Source: Grammothele lineata (taxonomy: Eukaryota > Basidiomycota > Agaricomycetes > Polyporales > Polyporaceae). From it: DNA of 64,000 nucleotides. A model generated the notes under the pieces. It was not told the DNA's origin. It saw only the letters and a program-made list of their open reading frames with translations, and did no database searches. The translations under genes were made by a program, and so were the position numbers. Location: NCBI GenBank assembly GCA_002150815.3, contig NDFF03000098.1, forward strand, positions 62,001 to 126,000, given 5' to 3'. Below are positions 43,962 through 55,679 of the stretch, piece after piece; position 1 is the first letter of the stretch, and each line of letters starts with the position of its first letter.

Positions 43962-46082
43962 CTATATGAGGGTGGCGAAAATGCTACGGAATGTCCTAGC
44001 GATGTGGATGGAAGTATTGCGCACAGGAACTGACCGATTCGATAATCGTGATACTTTAGACGTAGTAAGAGGGCCAGAGCGCGTAGAAAACGCTCTCCCG
44101 GTCTCCGATGGTCTGTAAACACTTCCCCCTACCCTGATATCTGCGAGATAGGCAACACGACTCGGATGCGGCCATCGGCTGAACGAGAGTCGGACATTTC
44201 TATGTGCGTCTCCGAATGTCTTGCTCCTTCCTGGCCAGTGATCGACATGATGTGTCGAACACTCCTGGTCAAGCGCCCCTGTGACCGGAAAGACTGTCTC
44301 GCAAGCGCCACCGCCCTCAGTGTGCTCTTCCAGTGGCGCGAGCGGAAGGGGCTTGTCAGGACGCGCCGGGTCCGGGGGTACAATCGAGAGGTTGGCCCAA
44401 AGTGCATCCTTGCACTGATCGAACGTGATCTTGAACGCTTCCCCCGATAGCGGATTAGCGAAGACGACCGGGCCGCGTTTCATCCCGCGCGTCCAGAGCT
44501 TGCTCCACGACGCAAGCACCTCTTCGTCCCAACCTGCCTTCTCCGCGCCGTGCCGGTTAGGGATGAAGCCGAGCTCGCGCAGCTCCATCACGAGCCAACG
44601 CGGGAAGTGCACGGCGATCGTCCCTCCAGGATTGACTTGAGGGTGGCGCGGGGAGTATCGGTGAGCGACGTAGATGTTCTTCCAGGATATCGTGAGGCGT
44701 TTATGATGAATGGCGGTAGTGTCGAAGTCAGGCCGAATGCGAAGGAGACGATAGGGTTGGTGATAGAGCCACGGCATGCGAGCGTGCTCTGACTCGGAAA
44801 TGGCGACGTGAAACTGAGGGAGATCGGCTTCGCCGTGGCCTGGACTTGGCAGCAGCAGAAGACCGAGGAAACTACCGTCGGACTTGTCTTGACATCCAAG
44901 CACCGCAACAGACAGCTCCGAGCCATTTGGCAACTCGATGATGACAACACGCATTCGAACTCCGTGGCTGGTGACGGTAAACTCTGGCACGTTCATTGTC
45001 GTAATCGAGGCACCGGACGGCTCCTCCGACACTGGGTCCTTGAAACGTTTCTGCACGCGCGCTGTTAGCATGCCGTCTTTGTAAAGCAGTATCAGCTAGC
45101 GTACCCAAGATTTGTCACGATTTCTTGACACCCGCTGGAGCATTCTCTCTGCCGCCTTAACAGAGCTTTTCATGGGCACAGGCACGATGTCCGCCGAATC
45201 GGCGAACGCCGCCGGAGACGGAGCGAGAAGGACGCTATTCTCGTCGTCTACATTGGGCTCCCACACCATCGAGTTAAACAGCCGGTGATCGTCCATCGCC
45301 GCGCTCGGGCCCCAGGCGAACAGGCTCTGGTCCGACGACTGCTTCATGATCTCCTCCTGGAGGCGGCGGAACGCCCGTGGGCCCTCGCCATAGATGGTCG
45401 GCATGTGCACGTCGAAGATGCCCATGAGCGCGTACGCCTCGTCCTCGACGCGCGTCGTGCACCGCCGTGCGGCCCATGACATTCGGCGCGCGACGCTGGC
45501 ATCGGCCAGTTCGCGGTTGAAGGTGAGGATCTCGTTGTCGATGCCTGTGATCTCCTCGAGGAGCCCGGCCCACGAGGCTTTCGTGCCGAGTGCTGTCCAA
45601 TCGTTCGCGAGGAAGATGACACAGCGCGGCGCGATGAGTTCTTGTAGTGTCCACCCTCGCGTGAACCACTTGCTTTGCCGGAACGGAGAATCCGGGGCGT
45701 CCAAAGCAGGCGCAGATGGCCCTCCGGGGACGTCGTGTAGGTAGGCGTAGCACACCGTGGCTTCGGCGTACCAGAAGTACATTGAGTTGATCGCTTCGGA
45801 GAGTTCCGCGCTGCTCGTCTTGTCGATACAGCATGTGTCGATCCAGACCCATTTGAAACCGTGCGACTCCGCCAGCAAGCAACAAGCTCTGATCTTGGAG
45901 GACACATGATCCCTAGGCGTGGACCCCGGCCACAGCGCAGCGTTTGTACCAAGGGCGTGGACGTCTTGAAATGATTGTTCATCGTCTTGCCAGACGTGAG
46001 ACAGGATAGCGTAACCACCCGGGACGTCCTTCGGTGTCTGGAAGTAGTGGAGTTCTGCGCGGTCTGTGCTAAGCAGCCACAT
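43962..46082 (-). CDS. HET-domain protein HET-7
   Basis: Predicted 688-aa HET-domain protein. Exon 1 is 45105..46082 and exon 2 is 43962..45050. The intron is phase 0 with donor GTACGC and acceptor GTGCAG; a nearer AG (GCTAACAG) would break the frame. The start is the MWLLST methionine at 46082; an in-frame ATG at 46253 is unlikely because the extra residues match no paralog. Blocks: GYAILSHVWQ, WIDTCCIDKTSSAELSEAINSM, RGWTLQELIAP, TTRVEDEAYALMGIFDVHM, YGEGPRAFRRLQEEI. The C-terminal domain is the most divergent (VPEFTVTSHGVRMRVVIIEL, WKNIYVAHRY), yet CSTHHVDHW is kept at 44235-44261 and is followed by the VRLSFSRW strand. It marks the right end of the HET cluster. Confidence 0.9.
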
Positions 46083-46693
46083 TAACCTACGCAGGAGTTC
46101 ACGGGAATCAGCGAATTCGTTGTCGGCTACTAGACTAGGGAAAATGTCCTCACCGAAAGGTTGAAGACAGCTGGAGATGCATTCGAACGCATCATCAGCA
46201 GTTGTTTGAATCCCAATAGACGCGTATACACGTACTTGAGAGTGGGGAGGCAAATGACAGGAGCTATGTAGCAGACGTCAAGGGGTGACAATTCTTATAT
46301 CGGTGTGGGTGGAACCCGATATACCCGGCTTACTATACCAAATGCCACCATCGACGAGTTGTGGTTTGATAAACGCCCTGGCCTGTGCCGGATCCTGCCG
46401 GTGCGCAGACATAGGGTTTTATGTAGGAGGGTAACATTGAGCCGTTCCTATCGCGTTCGGGACAGATTTTGTAGGCTGAAATCGCAGTAGATCACCAAAA
46501 TTCAGGCCGGCCATAGTTTGAGAGGTAGAAAAAACCTCCGGACTCGTATGTTGTACAACAGGCACTAATAGACACAAAAAGCTGCATCGCCTAGATGTCG
46601 AAGACGAGTAAGCACGCGGCACAGCATCGTAGACAAAATTCAGTGCTTACGAAGCAAGCAGAGCGGGCTCCAGCGCACGGGATACGGGGAGTG
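46083..46693. other. Intergenic region between HET-7 and membrane protein gene
   Basis: About 610 bp: HET-7 upstream sequence and the 3' flank of the membrane protein gene. Nothing else is recognised. Confidence 0.45.
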
Positions 46694-48552
46694 TCATGAC
46701 CGGTAGTCCGTCGAGTCTTGTAACCGCCACCGCTGCAACGGGCCCCACCACCAGACAGACGACGGTCGGTGGCTGTCGTCCAACGTCGGGCGGGCAGGCC
46801 TGCTCCCCTCCGCTCTCCGCGCGACTCGTCTCCTCGCTCGCATCTCGCCGTCTCCCTCGCCTTCCCACCCCTCCGCACCGACCCCATCCCCGCCCGCCTC
46901 CCCAACCGTATCAAACTCGTCCATCTCGTACTCCTTCCTCGTCGCCTCCTCCTCTTCCTCCTCCTGTCTTCTCCGCCTCTGCTGCCTCCTAATCCCAAAG
47001 CTGCCCAGCCCCCACCCGAACACCGTCGCCCCGCGCACGCTCTGCGCCGCCGCAGCCGCCTCGGGCCCGTACGCCTGGTTGATGCGCTCCACGCGCTCCA
47101 CGGCCTGCTCGCGCGCCGCGGCGAGGTGCGCGTGCCGCAGGCCGAGGTACCACCCGTACAGGAAGCGTCCTGCGCGGTGTTGCGCGAGGAAGCGGCTCAC
47201 GCGTCCGGTGCTTGCGGCGGCGCTGCCGTTGATCGATGAGGACCCCGCTTCAGAGGGCCCGCGGGCGGCGGCGTTTGTGGAGGGGGGACGCGCGTAGGCG
47301 TCGTGCGGGTGCTCGTGCTCGTCTCCGACTTGCGTGCTGTCCGAGGAGTTCCCGTCGTCGTCGTCGTCCGCGTTCCTAGGTCTACCGGGTGGCGCGGCCT
47401 GCGCGGACGCGCCCCCGCGGCTGGTCGAGAACGCGCCGGTGACGCCGCGCCAGAGCGTTTGCGCGCGCTCCTTGCGGGACTTGCGCTTGGCGAGCTTGAG
47501 GCGGCGCTTCTCCTCGCGGCGGAGGAGGTCCTCGATCTCGCCTACGCCCATGCCCGCGCCGACCCACCACCACCAACCGAGGAAGGACTGCCAGAGGATG
47601 ACGGCCCACATGAGACCCGGCATCCACGGGTACTGGTCGCGCCTCGGGATATAGAGGAAGGTGAGCGCGGTGGAGATGAGCGCGAGGGTGAGCGCGCCGA
47701 TGCCGAACGCGGCGGTGCCGCCGTCGGTGCGCCAGGCTTCGCGGCGGTTGATGACGCAGCCCCAGAGGAAGAGCGAGGAGGTGAAGAGGAGGGAGAGGGT
47801 GGCGTTGCAGATGTTTTGCACGGCGGAGGCGAGCTTGGCGACTTGAGCGCTGTCGTGGATGCGTAGGACTTGCATTACCGACGCAACGATGGCGAGCGGA
47901 CCGAGAAGGCAGAAGATGAGGCGTCGCTCGAGGGTGGATGGGAATAGAAGGGTGAGAAACTGAATGTGTGTAATCTAGGGGAGGGGCGATTAGCGGGTGG
48001 AAGCCGGAAATAGGTCATTGGCATACCTGAATGAGACCAGAAGTCGTCGCATTCATTAGGAGCCATGCAACTAGTTCTCCCATTTGCCAGTTGTTGCTCG
48101 TATCGGTGTCAGGAGGGGGTATGTCGACAGCGATGTAATCCAGCATGTAGGGCCATTGCATGCTTTGACTGACCGTACTGGATAGGACGACGTGCAGTGT
48201 AGCGATACAGGATATGAGAAGCGTCGTGACAGCAGACATTTGAAGGACATAGTTGACTGGCGCAAGGGGCCAGTGGTACTGAGCTGTGAATATGAGATGG
48301 ATAATGAGGACGACGACGAGCGTCATCACGATCCCAAGGAGTAGGATTTGTATTGGTAGTGACCGAGCAAAATTTGGACGGTGTGCCAATATTGGATCGA
48401 AGGGGAAACTTCTAAAAATGAAACGTTGTGTCAGCGTTTCGAATTTAGAGCTTCCGGATTAACATTTGGAAAGGCATAGGGTCAGTAAACGAGTCGCTAG
48501 GGATAGGAGAGGTAACAGCAGGTCCGCTGCATAGCCCAGCAGAAGAGCCCAT
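46694..48552 (-). CDS. Multi-pass membrane protein, unknown function
   Basis: Predicted 584-aa integral membrane protein; I do not recognise a named family. Exons: 48552-48464, 48411-48027, 47974-46694. Exon 1 encodes a short N-terminus (MGSSAGLCSGPAVTS, then DSFTDPMPFQ); exon 2 starts FPFDPILAHRPNFARSLP. About seven hydrophobic segments are visible: IQILLLGIVMTLVVVLIIHL, VNYVLQMSAVTTLLISC, LVAWLLMNATTSGLIQ, RRLIFCLLGPLAIVASV, ATLSLLFTSSLFLWG, GIGALTLALISTALTFL, and MWAVILWQSFLGWWWW. A long charged cytosolic-type tail follows, with basic (EKRRLKLAKRKSRK), acidic (DDDDDG) and Glu-rich (QEEEEEEATR) stretches. The 5' exon is supported by frame and phase 2 splicing, though its donor (GTTAAT) is weak. 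Introns are 52-53 bp. Confidence 0.78.
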
Positions 48553-48816
48553 GCATTACCAGAGAGCATGTAACCTGAGATCAGGAAGGACCCTTAACTG
48601 CTTCACTTAGGAGTATGAGTCGAGCTCAACGAGGAGTGCGCTTTCATTCGGCTGTTGTCCATCTAGCCAAAGCCCGACCCCCATGAGCGAAAACTACGCA
48701 CGAAATGGAATACAGGGAGATCTCAAGTGAAACATCTCTGTATGTGCAAGATTGTGCCACCTGCTGCACCACAAATGACTGTATGAGAGCAGCTGTCCAG
48801 CATCTGCTCTCAAACT

Positions 48817-49089
48817 TCAGAAGACGGAAGTGATAATGATGGTACCGGAGTCGATGGTCACCATGCAGAAAGATCTTGAGTGTTCAAAGTAAAGAGGGGT
48901 ATGATGAAGAGCAACGTCTCCGGCACCGTCTCGCCCCTGCTGACTGCCGAAGTGTTGGTACCAAGAACGAAAAATGACATACCCATCGTCCGTGGAGTTG
49001 ATGCTCGTGGAGTTGATACTTGTAGAGTTATCGCCCAGCGTCTGCGACACTAGTGCCAGTAAGGCGAATGCCAGCGCCCTCCATTCCAT
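48817..49089 (-). CDS. Small secreted protein, hypothetical
   Basis: Frame of 90 aa with a clear signal peptide (MEWRALAFALLALVSQTLG) followed by a short repeat of NSTSI units carrying N-glycosylation sites. After STDDG there is a GTATGT that could be a donor; splicing to either CAG 39 bp on keeps the same frame, so the product would be 77 or 90 aa. The remainder (HHTPLYFEHSRSF, IDSGTIIITSVF) matches nothing I know. It may be the 5' part of a longer gene. It is unrelated to the SSP family at 16-21 kb, as it lacks the RQC core. Confidence 0.45.
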   Translation of the reverse strand: MEWRALAFALLALVSQTLGDNSTSINSTSINSTDDGYVIFRSWYQHFGSQQGRDGAGDVALHHTPLYFEHSRSFCMVTIDSGTIIITSVF

Positions 49090-49666
49090 CTGGTCAACTC
49101 CAACACACGCTGGAAGCTTGCGCGATGCTAAGTCCGCCTAAGTGCCGCCAGTGATATTTGCGTGGTAATGAGTCTTCGCGATGAGATCGTAGCGCCGTGG
49201 TGGGGATCGTAGGTGTAGAAGAAGGGCTGTTGGCGCAATTGACGACGAAGCAGGAGATGACGAGAGGGAGGAAGGGAGGGAAGGCGGGATTCGAGATGGA
49301 GGTGGCTGCCAAGAGGCCGAGCTGAAGCCTTGAGCTTGAGCGTTCCTGCCGCGTTGCCGAGCTCACCTAGGCTCACCCGGGCACTTCGGCCCGCCCAACA
49401 CGCGTCTCGCCCGCTCTCTGAGTGCCCCTCAACCTCCGACGCCTCATCGTATCCCCTCAGCCTGCTGCGAGTTCATATCTTAAACCCACTTTCTAGACGT
49501 AGTCTACTCTCTCTTTGCAGGCGCTCAATACAATATCACCTCAACTTCCTTACAATTCTCCTTAATACGAGGCCCCCTCCAGAAGTGTTACATATGTACC
49601 CAGGCAGACTCGCATGGTGCGTCACTAGTCCTCATCCGTCCGTGGTACAACTAATCTTCAGTATAG
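49090..49666. other. Divergent upstream region of small secreted gene and MFS transporter
   Basis: Likely shared promoter and transporter leader. A short upstream frame starts with an ATG at about 49593, in a different frame from the transporter, and could be a uORF or an unrecognised first exon. No other gene. Confidence 0.4.
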
Positions 49667-49696
49667 ACTGGAAGAAACCGCGGAGGATATGCACCA

Positions 49697-51955
49697 TTGG
49701 CAGCTGAGGCAGATGTAGAGTCCTCGTATACGAATCCCGTCCCTGGGCTCTCAGACATCATCCCCCACGGAGGTATCCTCCATGTACATCCCGACGGCAC
49801 TGGATATACATACGCTTATGGTCCTAAGGGCGTTTCTGGCCTTCTTCACAACTATTACGCCCTTGTCTGCGCCGTATTCGCCTCCATAGGAGGACTCACC
49901 TTCGGTTACGATCAGGGTGTATTCGCGAATGTTCTCGTCATGAAGGACTTCGTGGAGAGATGGCACTTGAGTGCGTGGGAGACCGGGCTCATGAGTACGT
50001 CTTCATCCTATTCATTCGCATTCTCTGGGAGATGAACGTGCCTCCGGGTAGCGGCTGTGTTGGAGCTTGGATCTTTGTTGGGCGCGCTTTTGGCCGGTGT
50101 CTTTGCGGATAAGTACACCCGGAGGCAGTCTATCTCCACCGCGTGTGGTGAGTTACCGCTTCTGCACTTGACCATGCGAGCACTTGCTGAGGGAGCCTTC
50201 AAGCTGTGTTCTGTGTCGGCTCCGCCTTCCAATTTGCTGCTCAGAGCACAGGCCATCTCATCATAGGACGCGCCATTGGCGGAGTGGGTGTCGGAGCTCT
50301 CAGGTAAGTTTGCCTCCGTCGTTCCAAAATACCCCTATTCTGCTGCTGACAACACTTGTGAAGTATGCTCTCCCCGCTTTACATGGCCGAGATCAGCCCT
50401 CCGGAAGTCCGGGGCTCCCTCATGGCCCTGGAACAATTCGCCATCGTCCTTGGCGCGGTCCTTGGATTCTGGACTGGGTTCTTCACCCGCGATTGTACGT
50501 TTGTTCTATAGGGGCTGTTCGTGTATACCCTAACGATTAATCCAATACACCGTTGACAGTCCAAGGTTCCATGTCTTGGCGTATTCCACTCGGCATTCAA
50601 CTCATTCCTGGCATTCTCCTCGGCCTTGGATGTCTCGCCCTTCCGCCTTCGCCTCGTCTACTCGTCGCTCAAGGCCGCATTGACGAGGCACTTACCTCCC
50701 TCGCGAGACTCAGGCTCCGTTCTCCGTCTGAACGCTCGACCGACCCCTTACTCCAGGTCTGCATCTCTCCTCTGTGGATGACGTCACAACCTAACGCAAC
50801 GGAACTGCTCGCAGATCGAGCTGTTGGAGATGGAGGTGGAAGCTGCGCTTATATCCCAAACCACTGAGAGCGATACCCATCGCGCTCACAAAGCGGGCAC
50901 GTTCCAGGCTGAGCTGCAGTCCTGGCGGCGTCTCTTCGGTCCCAAGCTCCGACCGCGCACGCTCATCGGCGTCTTCATGATGTTCTTCCAACGTGCGTTC
51001 ATTTAACTTCTCTCCTACGCACGCACGACTCACACGCCGTTCGTGTAGAATGGAGCGGGATCAACGCGTTGTTGTATTACGGCCCAACGCTCATGCGCTC
51101 GCTCGGCCTCGAGGGCGAGGCTGCCACACTCGTGTCTGCGGGCGGGATCGGCATCGTCCAGTTCCTAGCCGTCCTCCCCGCGATCGCATACATCGACCGA
51201 CTCGGTTCGTCGCCATCTTCTCTCCCTAGCTCCGCCGTGCATCTAACATCTCGCCCCGCCTGTCCTCTTCCACAGGCCGCCGCCCTCTCCTCCGCTACGG
51301 CTCCGCAGCGATGGCACTCTCACACGGACTCATCGCCGTACTCGTCGCGCTCTACTCCTCAGCGTGGGCCACCCACCCGGGCGCAGCGCGTGTCGCGCTC
51401 GCGGCCGTGTACGCCTTCACAGCCGCATACGGGACGAGCTACGGGCCCATCGGGTGGATCCTTCCCGCAGAGGTCTTCCCGCTCTCCGCGCGTGCACAGG
51501 GCGTCGCGCTCGCGACTGCCTCCAACTGGCTGAACAACTGTGCGTCTCAGCCAGCATTCCCCTCCCAGCGCTGATTCTGACTTCGACTCTGACTTCGATC
51601 TCTGATTTTCGTGCAGTCCTCATCGGACTCCTCACCCCAGTCCTGATGGAACGCTCGCCAGCGGGTACGTTCGCCGTGTTCGCGTGCGCATGCGCCGCGG
51701 GCGGCGTGTGGGCGACGCGCTGCGTGCCCGAGACGGCCAACGTCGCGCTGGAGGAGATCGACGCCGTGTTCGGGTCCGACGCGGCCCGCGCGGACGCCGC
51801 GCTCAAGCGCCAGGTGCGTCTCTCCGACTTGGATAGTTTCTTAAGGAGGGGGGTGTTGACGCGGAGGTGTTGTGTAGATTGAGGAGGACTTGGGGTTACA
51901 TGACCTTGTGCGCCGATGGGCTGGCGGGGGCGGAGAGCATAATCACATCGAGTGA
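49697..51955 (+). CDS. MFS sugar-transporter family protein
   Basis: Predicted 12-helix major-facilitator transporter of the sugar porter type, about 560 aa, plasma membrane. Ten coding exons can be followed to the TGA at 51953-51955. Family marks: ALVCAVFASIGGLTFGYDQG (helix 1), GVFADKYTRRQSI (helix 2/3 loop, G-x3-D-x2-x-R-R), LYMAEISPPEVRGSLMALEQ, PPSPRLLVAQGRIDEAL, QWSGINALLYYGPT, DRLGRRPLLRYGS, PIGWILPAEVFPLSARAQG, and PETANVALEEID near the end. All splice joins keep frame and no stop is seen. The true start is unclear: the first exon frame has no suitable in-frame ATG before helix 1 (49697 is only the start of its clean part, at a TTG), so a short upstream exon is probably missing from my model. 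A deleted copy lies at 56990-57310. Confidence 0.82.
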
Positions 51956-52234
51956 GGCGCGTTTTTGGTGGATATATGTCGGGATATTTGTATGTTTGGA
52001 ATATTCGATGATAATCAGATGACGTTCTCAAAGGCTCGGCTTTCTCGACCAGGACTTTTGGAGAGAGCAGGCCTGTACGGTTATGCACGTCCAATTGAAT
52101 AGCACTTCGTTACAACCAAGATTTCGTTGGCCTAAATCGTACACTACATCGTCGACTGAAGTACACCGGTAACGTACAAGGAACATATGGGTCACCACTT
52201 CGAATCCGTCACCTGTTGATCATGATCATCCCTC

Positions 52235-54484
52235 CTAGGCGCTGCCAGAGACGAGGTTCTCCTCACGCATCACCGCAATGTGCTTTGGGAGCAAGCTGCT
52301 CTTCAAGATCGCGTCAACGTCGAGCTCCCCGTTCTTACCCGCGTCCGTGCCAGGCGGCTTCCACTGCCCGCGCGGCACTCCGACCACAGGGCCCTCGGTC
52401 CCCCCATCCGATGCGCTTTCCGCTGAGAACCACTCTCCGTTATAGCCCCAATTCTCGAAAAACTTTGCCAGATGATCCTTCCAGTTCTTCCGCCCCAGCT
52501 GACTGAGGAGCAGCTCGAAGACCGCGCGCCAGGCGCTGTCGAGCGCACCTTCCACCCACGCGTGCCGCGTACTGATTGCTTCACCTGCAAAGTAAAGAAG
52601 CTGGTCGCATGCAGGGGTGGCGAGACTCTTGTATGGGTTGTTGAACTTCCCAGGCCCGAAAAACGCGAAGGCGCCTACAAATGCGTTTCAGTCAGCTAGT
52701 GTTATATCGACAGGAGGGCGGACGGCAGGCATACCCATGGCCAGCGGATCGTGTGTCCAGCTCTAGGCGTGCGTATCGATGAGCTGCCCACGGAGGAACT
52801 CGACGTCGAGCTCATGGATCCTGGCAAGCTCGCGGAGCACAAGTTCCACGAGAACCGACTTCTGACTTTCGTTGGAGGTAAACGCATTGAGCCTGTCGGC
52901 ATCGTCCGTCCAGCAGTAGCTCGCGATAAGCGTGGTTGTCTTCCCATTTTGGACGTCTCCGAAAGACGGATACACGACCCGGCGCAGCGGCGAGTCCGAG
53001 TACGTTTGGCCGCCCACAATATTGAGGAGCTCACCGCGCTTGTTCTTAGCCGTCGTCCACCACGCGGTGCGGAACTGCATGCCGATCTTCGTCGCGGGGC
53101 CATAGGTGCGTTGGCGGAGAGCGTTGGTTTGCATCGGAGTGAGTCCCGCCTCGGTAAGGTCGATGGTGCGCAGAACGGGAAGGGGGGTGGTTGTAATGAC
53201 ATGCGAGAAACGCTGGACCCGGCTATTGTCAGTGACAACATCCACACTGGTGCAGCCCGCTTCGCAGACTTTCTTGATACCGGTAACGCGAGTGCTGAAG
53301 GTGAAGGCGTCGGGGGGCACCTTAGGATGTGTTACTATATAACGGTACATGATGTCCGCGAGTTGGTATGCACCACCGCTTTTTTAGAGGGGAGGTCAGG
53401 ATAATAAACATTCTATTTATCAATGAAAGGCCTACTCGATGCACCACCACTTGGTTTTCTTAGAAGGGGACCTAGAACCGGGCTCGGAGGGAGGCGGTTC
53501 CCACCCGAAGGCGATGGCCTCAAGGACAACCTCGGTGAGAGAACGATCATACGATCCAGTGGAGTTTTCAAAAGTCTCCATCCAGTTGACGACGTCAGTG
53601 GAAAGAGGTCGGTCAGGAATGCCGAGCTTATGGCATGGCTTGTAGGCTGTTTGCATGTACGCACGTGCGGAGTAATAGTCATACTTCATCATGTAATCCC
53701 AGCCGTCGGTGGTATTGTTATCGGGACTCAGATCCTTGTAGAGGCGACTCGCAAAGCGATATATGACGTCCTCGAAGATTCTTTTATATCCTACCCGAAT
53801 GTAGGGCTCGGGGTCCGGGACATCCTTGATGACCGCTCGTGGTTGGAACGACTGCAGTGTTACGTCGCACTGCCGAACCGTCTCCCCGTTGTATGACAGA
53901 AGCTCATTCTTGTTGTCGAAATAGTACGGCTTGAGCTTCCGAAGGAGATGAAAGTGGCCATCGTTGAGGGGTTTATATCTGAAAAGGTGAAAGAGGCGTC
54001 TCATACAACTAATCTGGGGGAAGCGCATGGCGCCGACATCGTAGTAGTTGTGAGGGCTGCCAGTGCTGTTAGGGAATGTGTAGGTGAAGAGCCGCCCTCC
54101 AACGCGGCTATTTGCCTCGATGATCTTGAATGGGATGCCCAGGTCGACAAGAATTAGGGCGGTATACAGGCCGGAAGGGCCTATATAACGGAGTCAACAA
54201 AGGTAGAACGCCGCATCACGACAGAACATACCAGCACCGAGAATACCAACAGGTCCAAGCCCTGAAGATGAGACGTCCTGGGATGCACGTAGAAGATTTG
54301 AGTCTTCGAAAGGCGTCGGAACGCCTGGAAGTGGTAAGGTGGGAACTATCTTGGAATTGTTGATGATATCGGCGATGACCTGTCGGCCGTGGAATGCATA
54401 GATGTCGTTGACATCGTTAAGCGACATAGTCGGAAAGTCAGGAGGCTCCATGGGGTGCTCAGAACTCTGTGGGGGGAGAGACAT
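52235..54484 (-). pseudogene. L-amino acid oxidase-like flavin oxidase, copy 1, broken by a stop codon
   Basis: Paralog of the intact gene at 57633-59815. Such FAD oxidases convert L-amino acids to keto acids, ammonia and hydrogen peroxide. Exons: 54484-54232, 54180-53436, 53378-52735, 52674-52235. FAD-binding GILGAGPSGLYTALI and VGGRLFTYTFP lie at the N-terminus, and the C-terminal flavin block YFAGEAISTRHAW is in exon 4. All introns keep phase, but in exon 3 the codon after DTHA is TAG (52765-52763), where the other copy has TGG. Translation would stop about 180 codons early, removing the C-terminal FAD site. Without that single change the frame would cover 693 codons, so the damage looks recent, or a sequencing error. 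A TATATA lies at 54534-54539, 50 bp upstream of the ATG. Confidence 0.8.
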
Positions 54485-54533
54485 GGCAGCAGCTGAGTGA
54501 CGCTACTGCACAGACTCAGCGGAAGGACTCACA

Positions 54534-54539
54534 TATATA
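54534..54539 (-). promoter_or_regulatory. TATA box of oxidase copy 1
   Basis: TATATA, 50 bp upstream of the ATG at 54484; oxidase copy 2 has a similar element at 59898-59904, 83 bp before its ATG. Confidence 0.45.
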
Positions 54540-55679
54540 CGCCCCAAAACTCGAGCGATATTTGAAAACTATGAGTCACCTGGATCGCTTCTCGCCGGCA
54601 CGCCCGCCTTGCTCCTACTACAAGGTTGAGCGGCGGATGCAACGAAAGGAAATTTTCACAGAGCCTCCAGGCTTCTTCCAATGGTCGCAGTTGCGTTAGC
54701 TAGCGCTCTCAGTCACAAGTAGACCCTTCGTGCATCGTGGTGGACCTTCCAGTCAGAGTGTGGTGGCTAGCTCTGGTCATAAGTCTAGTGATAAATAAGA
54801 TCGGCGAATCAGGGAGGAGAGATCAATGAACCTCCGCTCGTTCTTCACGAACGTTGCTTGTCCAACGTCGTCTTGGCGGCACAATGCCGACCTTCTCACC
54901 GACTCGGTCTTCCGATAGGGACGATTTAGGGCAGCCTCCGTGGGTGGCCAAAACATCGAACCCACCGAAAGGTGTTCTATCTTCCGATGCGCTGGTTCAA
55001 TACTTTCAGTCCTGAACTTAGCGTGCTGAGGCAGGAATTGCGCCTCACCTCAATCCCCCGAAAGGCCCCTACAGAACATCATTCCTCCGGAGGATGCTTC
55101 CGGCGGTTACGCGTAGTGCTGTTCGTTCCTTTCTCACTCGGATGCGCTGCCATCGCCGTTATCGCATCGATGACCTCCGCTTCAATCCCACCGTAAAGCG
55201 CCGAACGTCCTTAAGAGAGACATGGATCCGTCGTGATAGACATGTAGCGGATTACGGTGAAGTGAAAGAAGAAACTAAGTGCATTCCGCGAAGCACAAGG
55301 GGGCGAATAAGCCTCGAGGGAGAGAAAGACCAATGGGGAACACGGTACCTTCGTTAAGCGCTCGCCGGTGCGAATGCTCACAGTAAGGAAACAGGGCGTG
55401 AAGCGACGACGAGATTGCCACAAAGGGTGGCTCATGTCTACATTGGCACTGCTTTCAACGCTTATCCGGTCGATCAGCAGTAGCTGTGGCGTGCCGTCTT
55501 GGTCCACGCCACGCGTGCCAAGTCATCGACTCTGGTTACACAACTTCAACGTTGGAACGACGGACGATGCCGGAAGTGGTGAGATCGCGTACCAGACCAA
55601 CCATGTGCATGAGCTACTGTCCGGAATCCGCACCGAGTCTTCTAAGGATAGGCCACCTTAGACACGAGACTGTATATAT

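Noticed and set aside
45096..46253. Longer HET-7 (start at 46253) and longer HET-5 (start at 38488)
   Set aside because: The extra N-terminal residues differ completely between copies, while all seven share a start at MW[LF]L; the upstream ATGs are probably in leaders.
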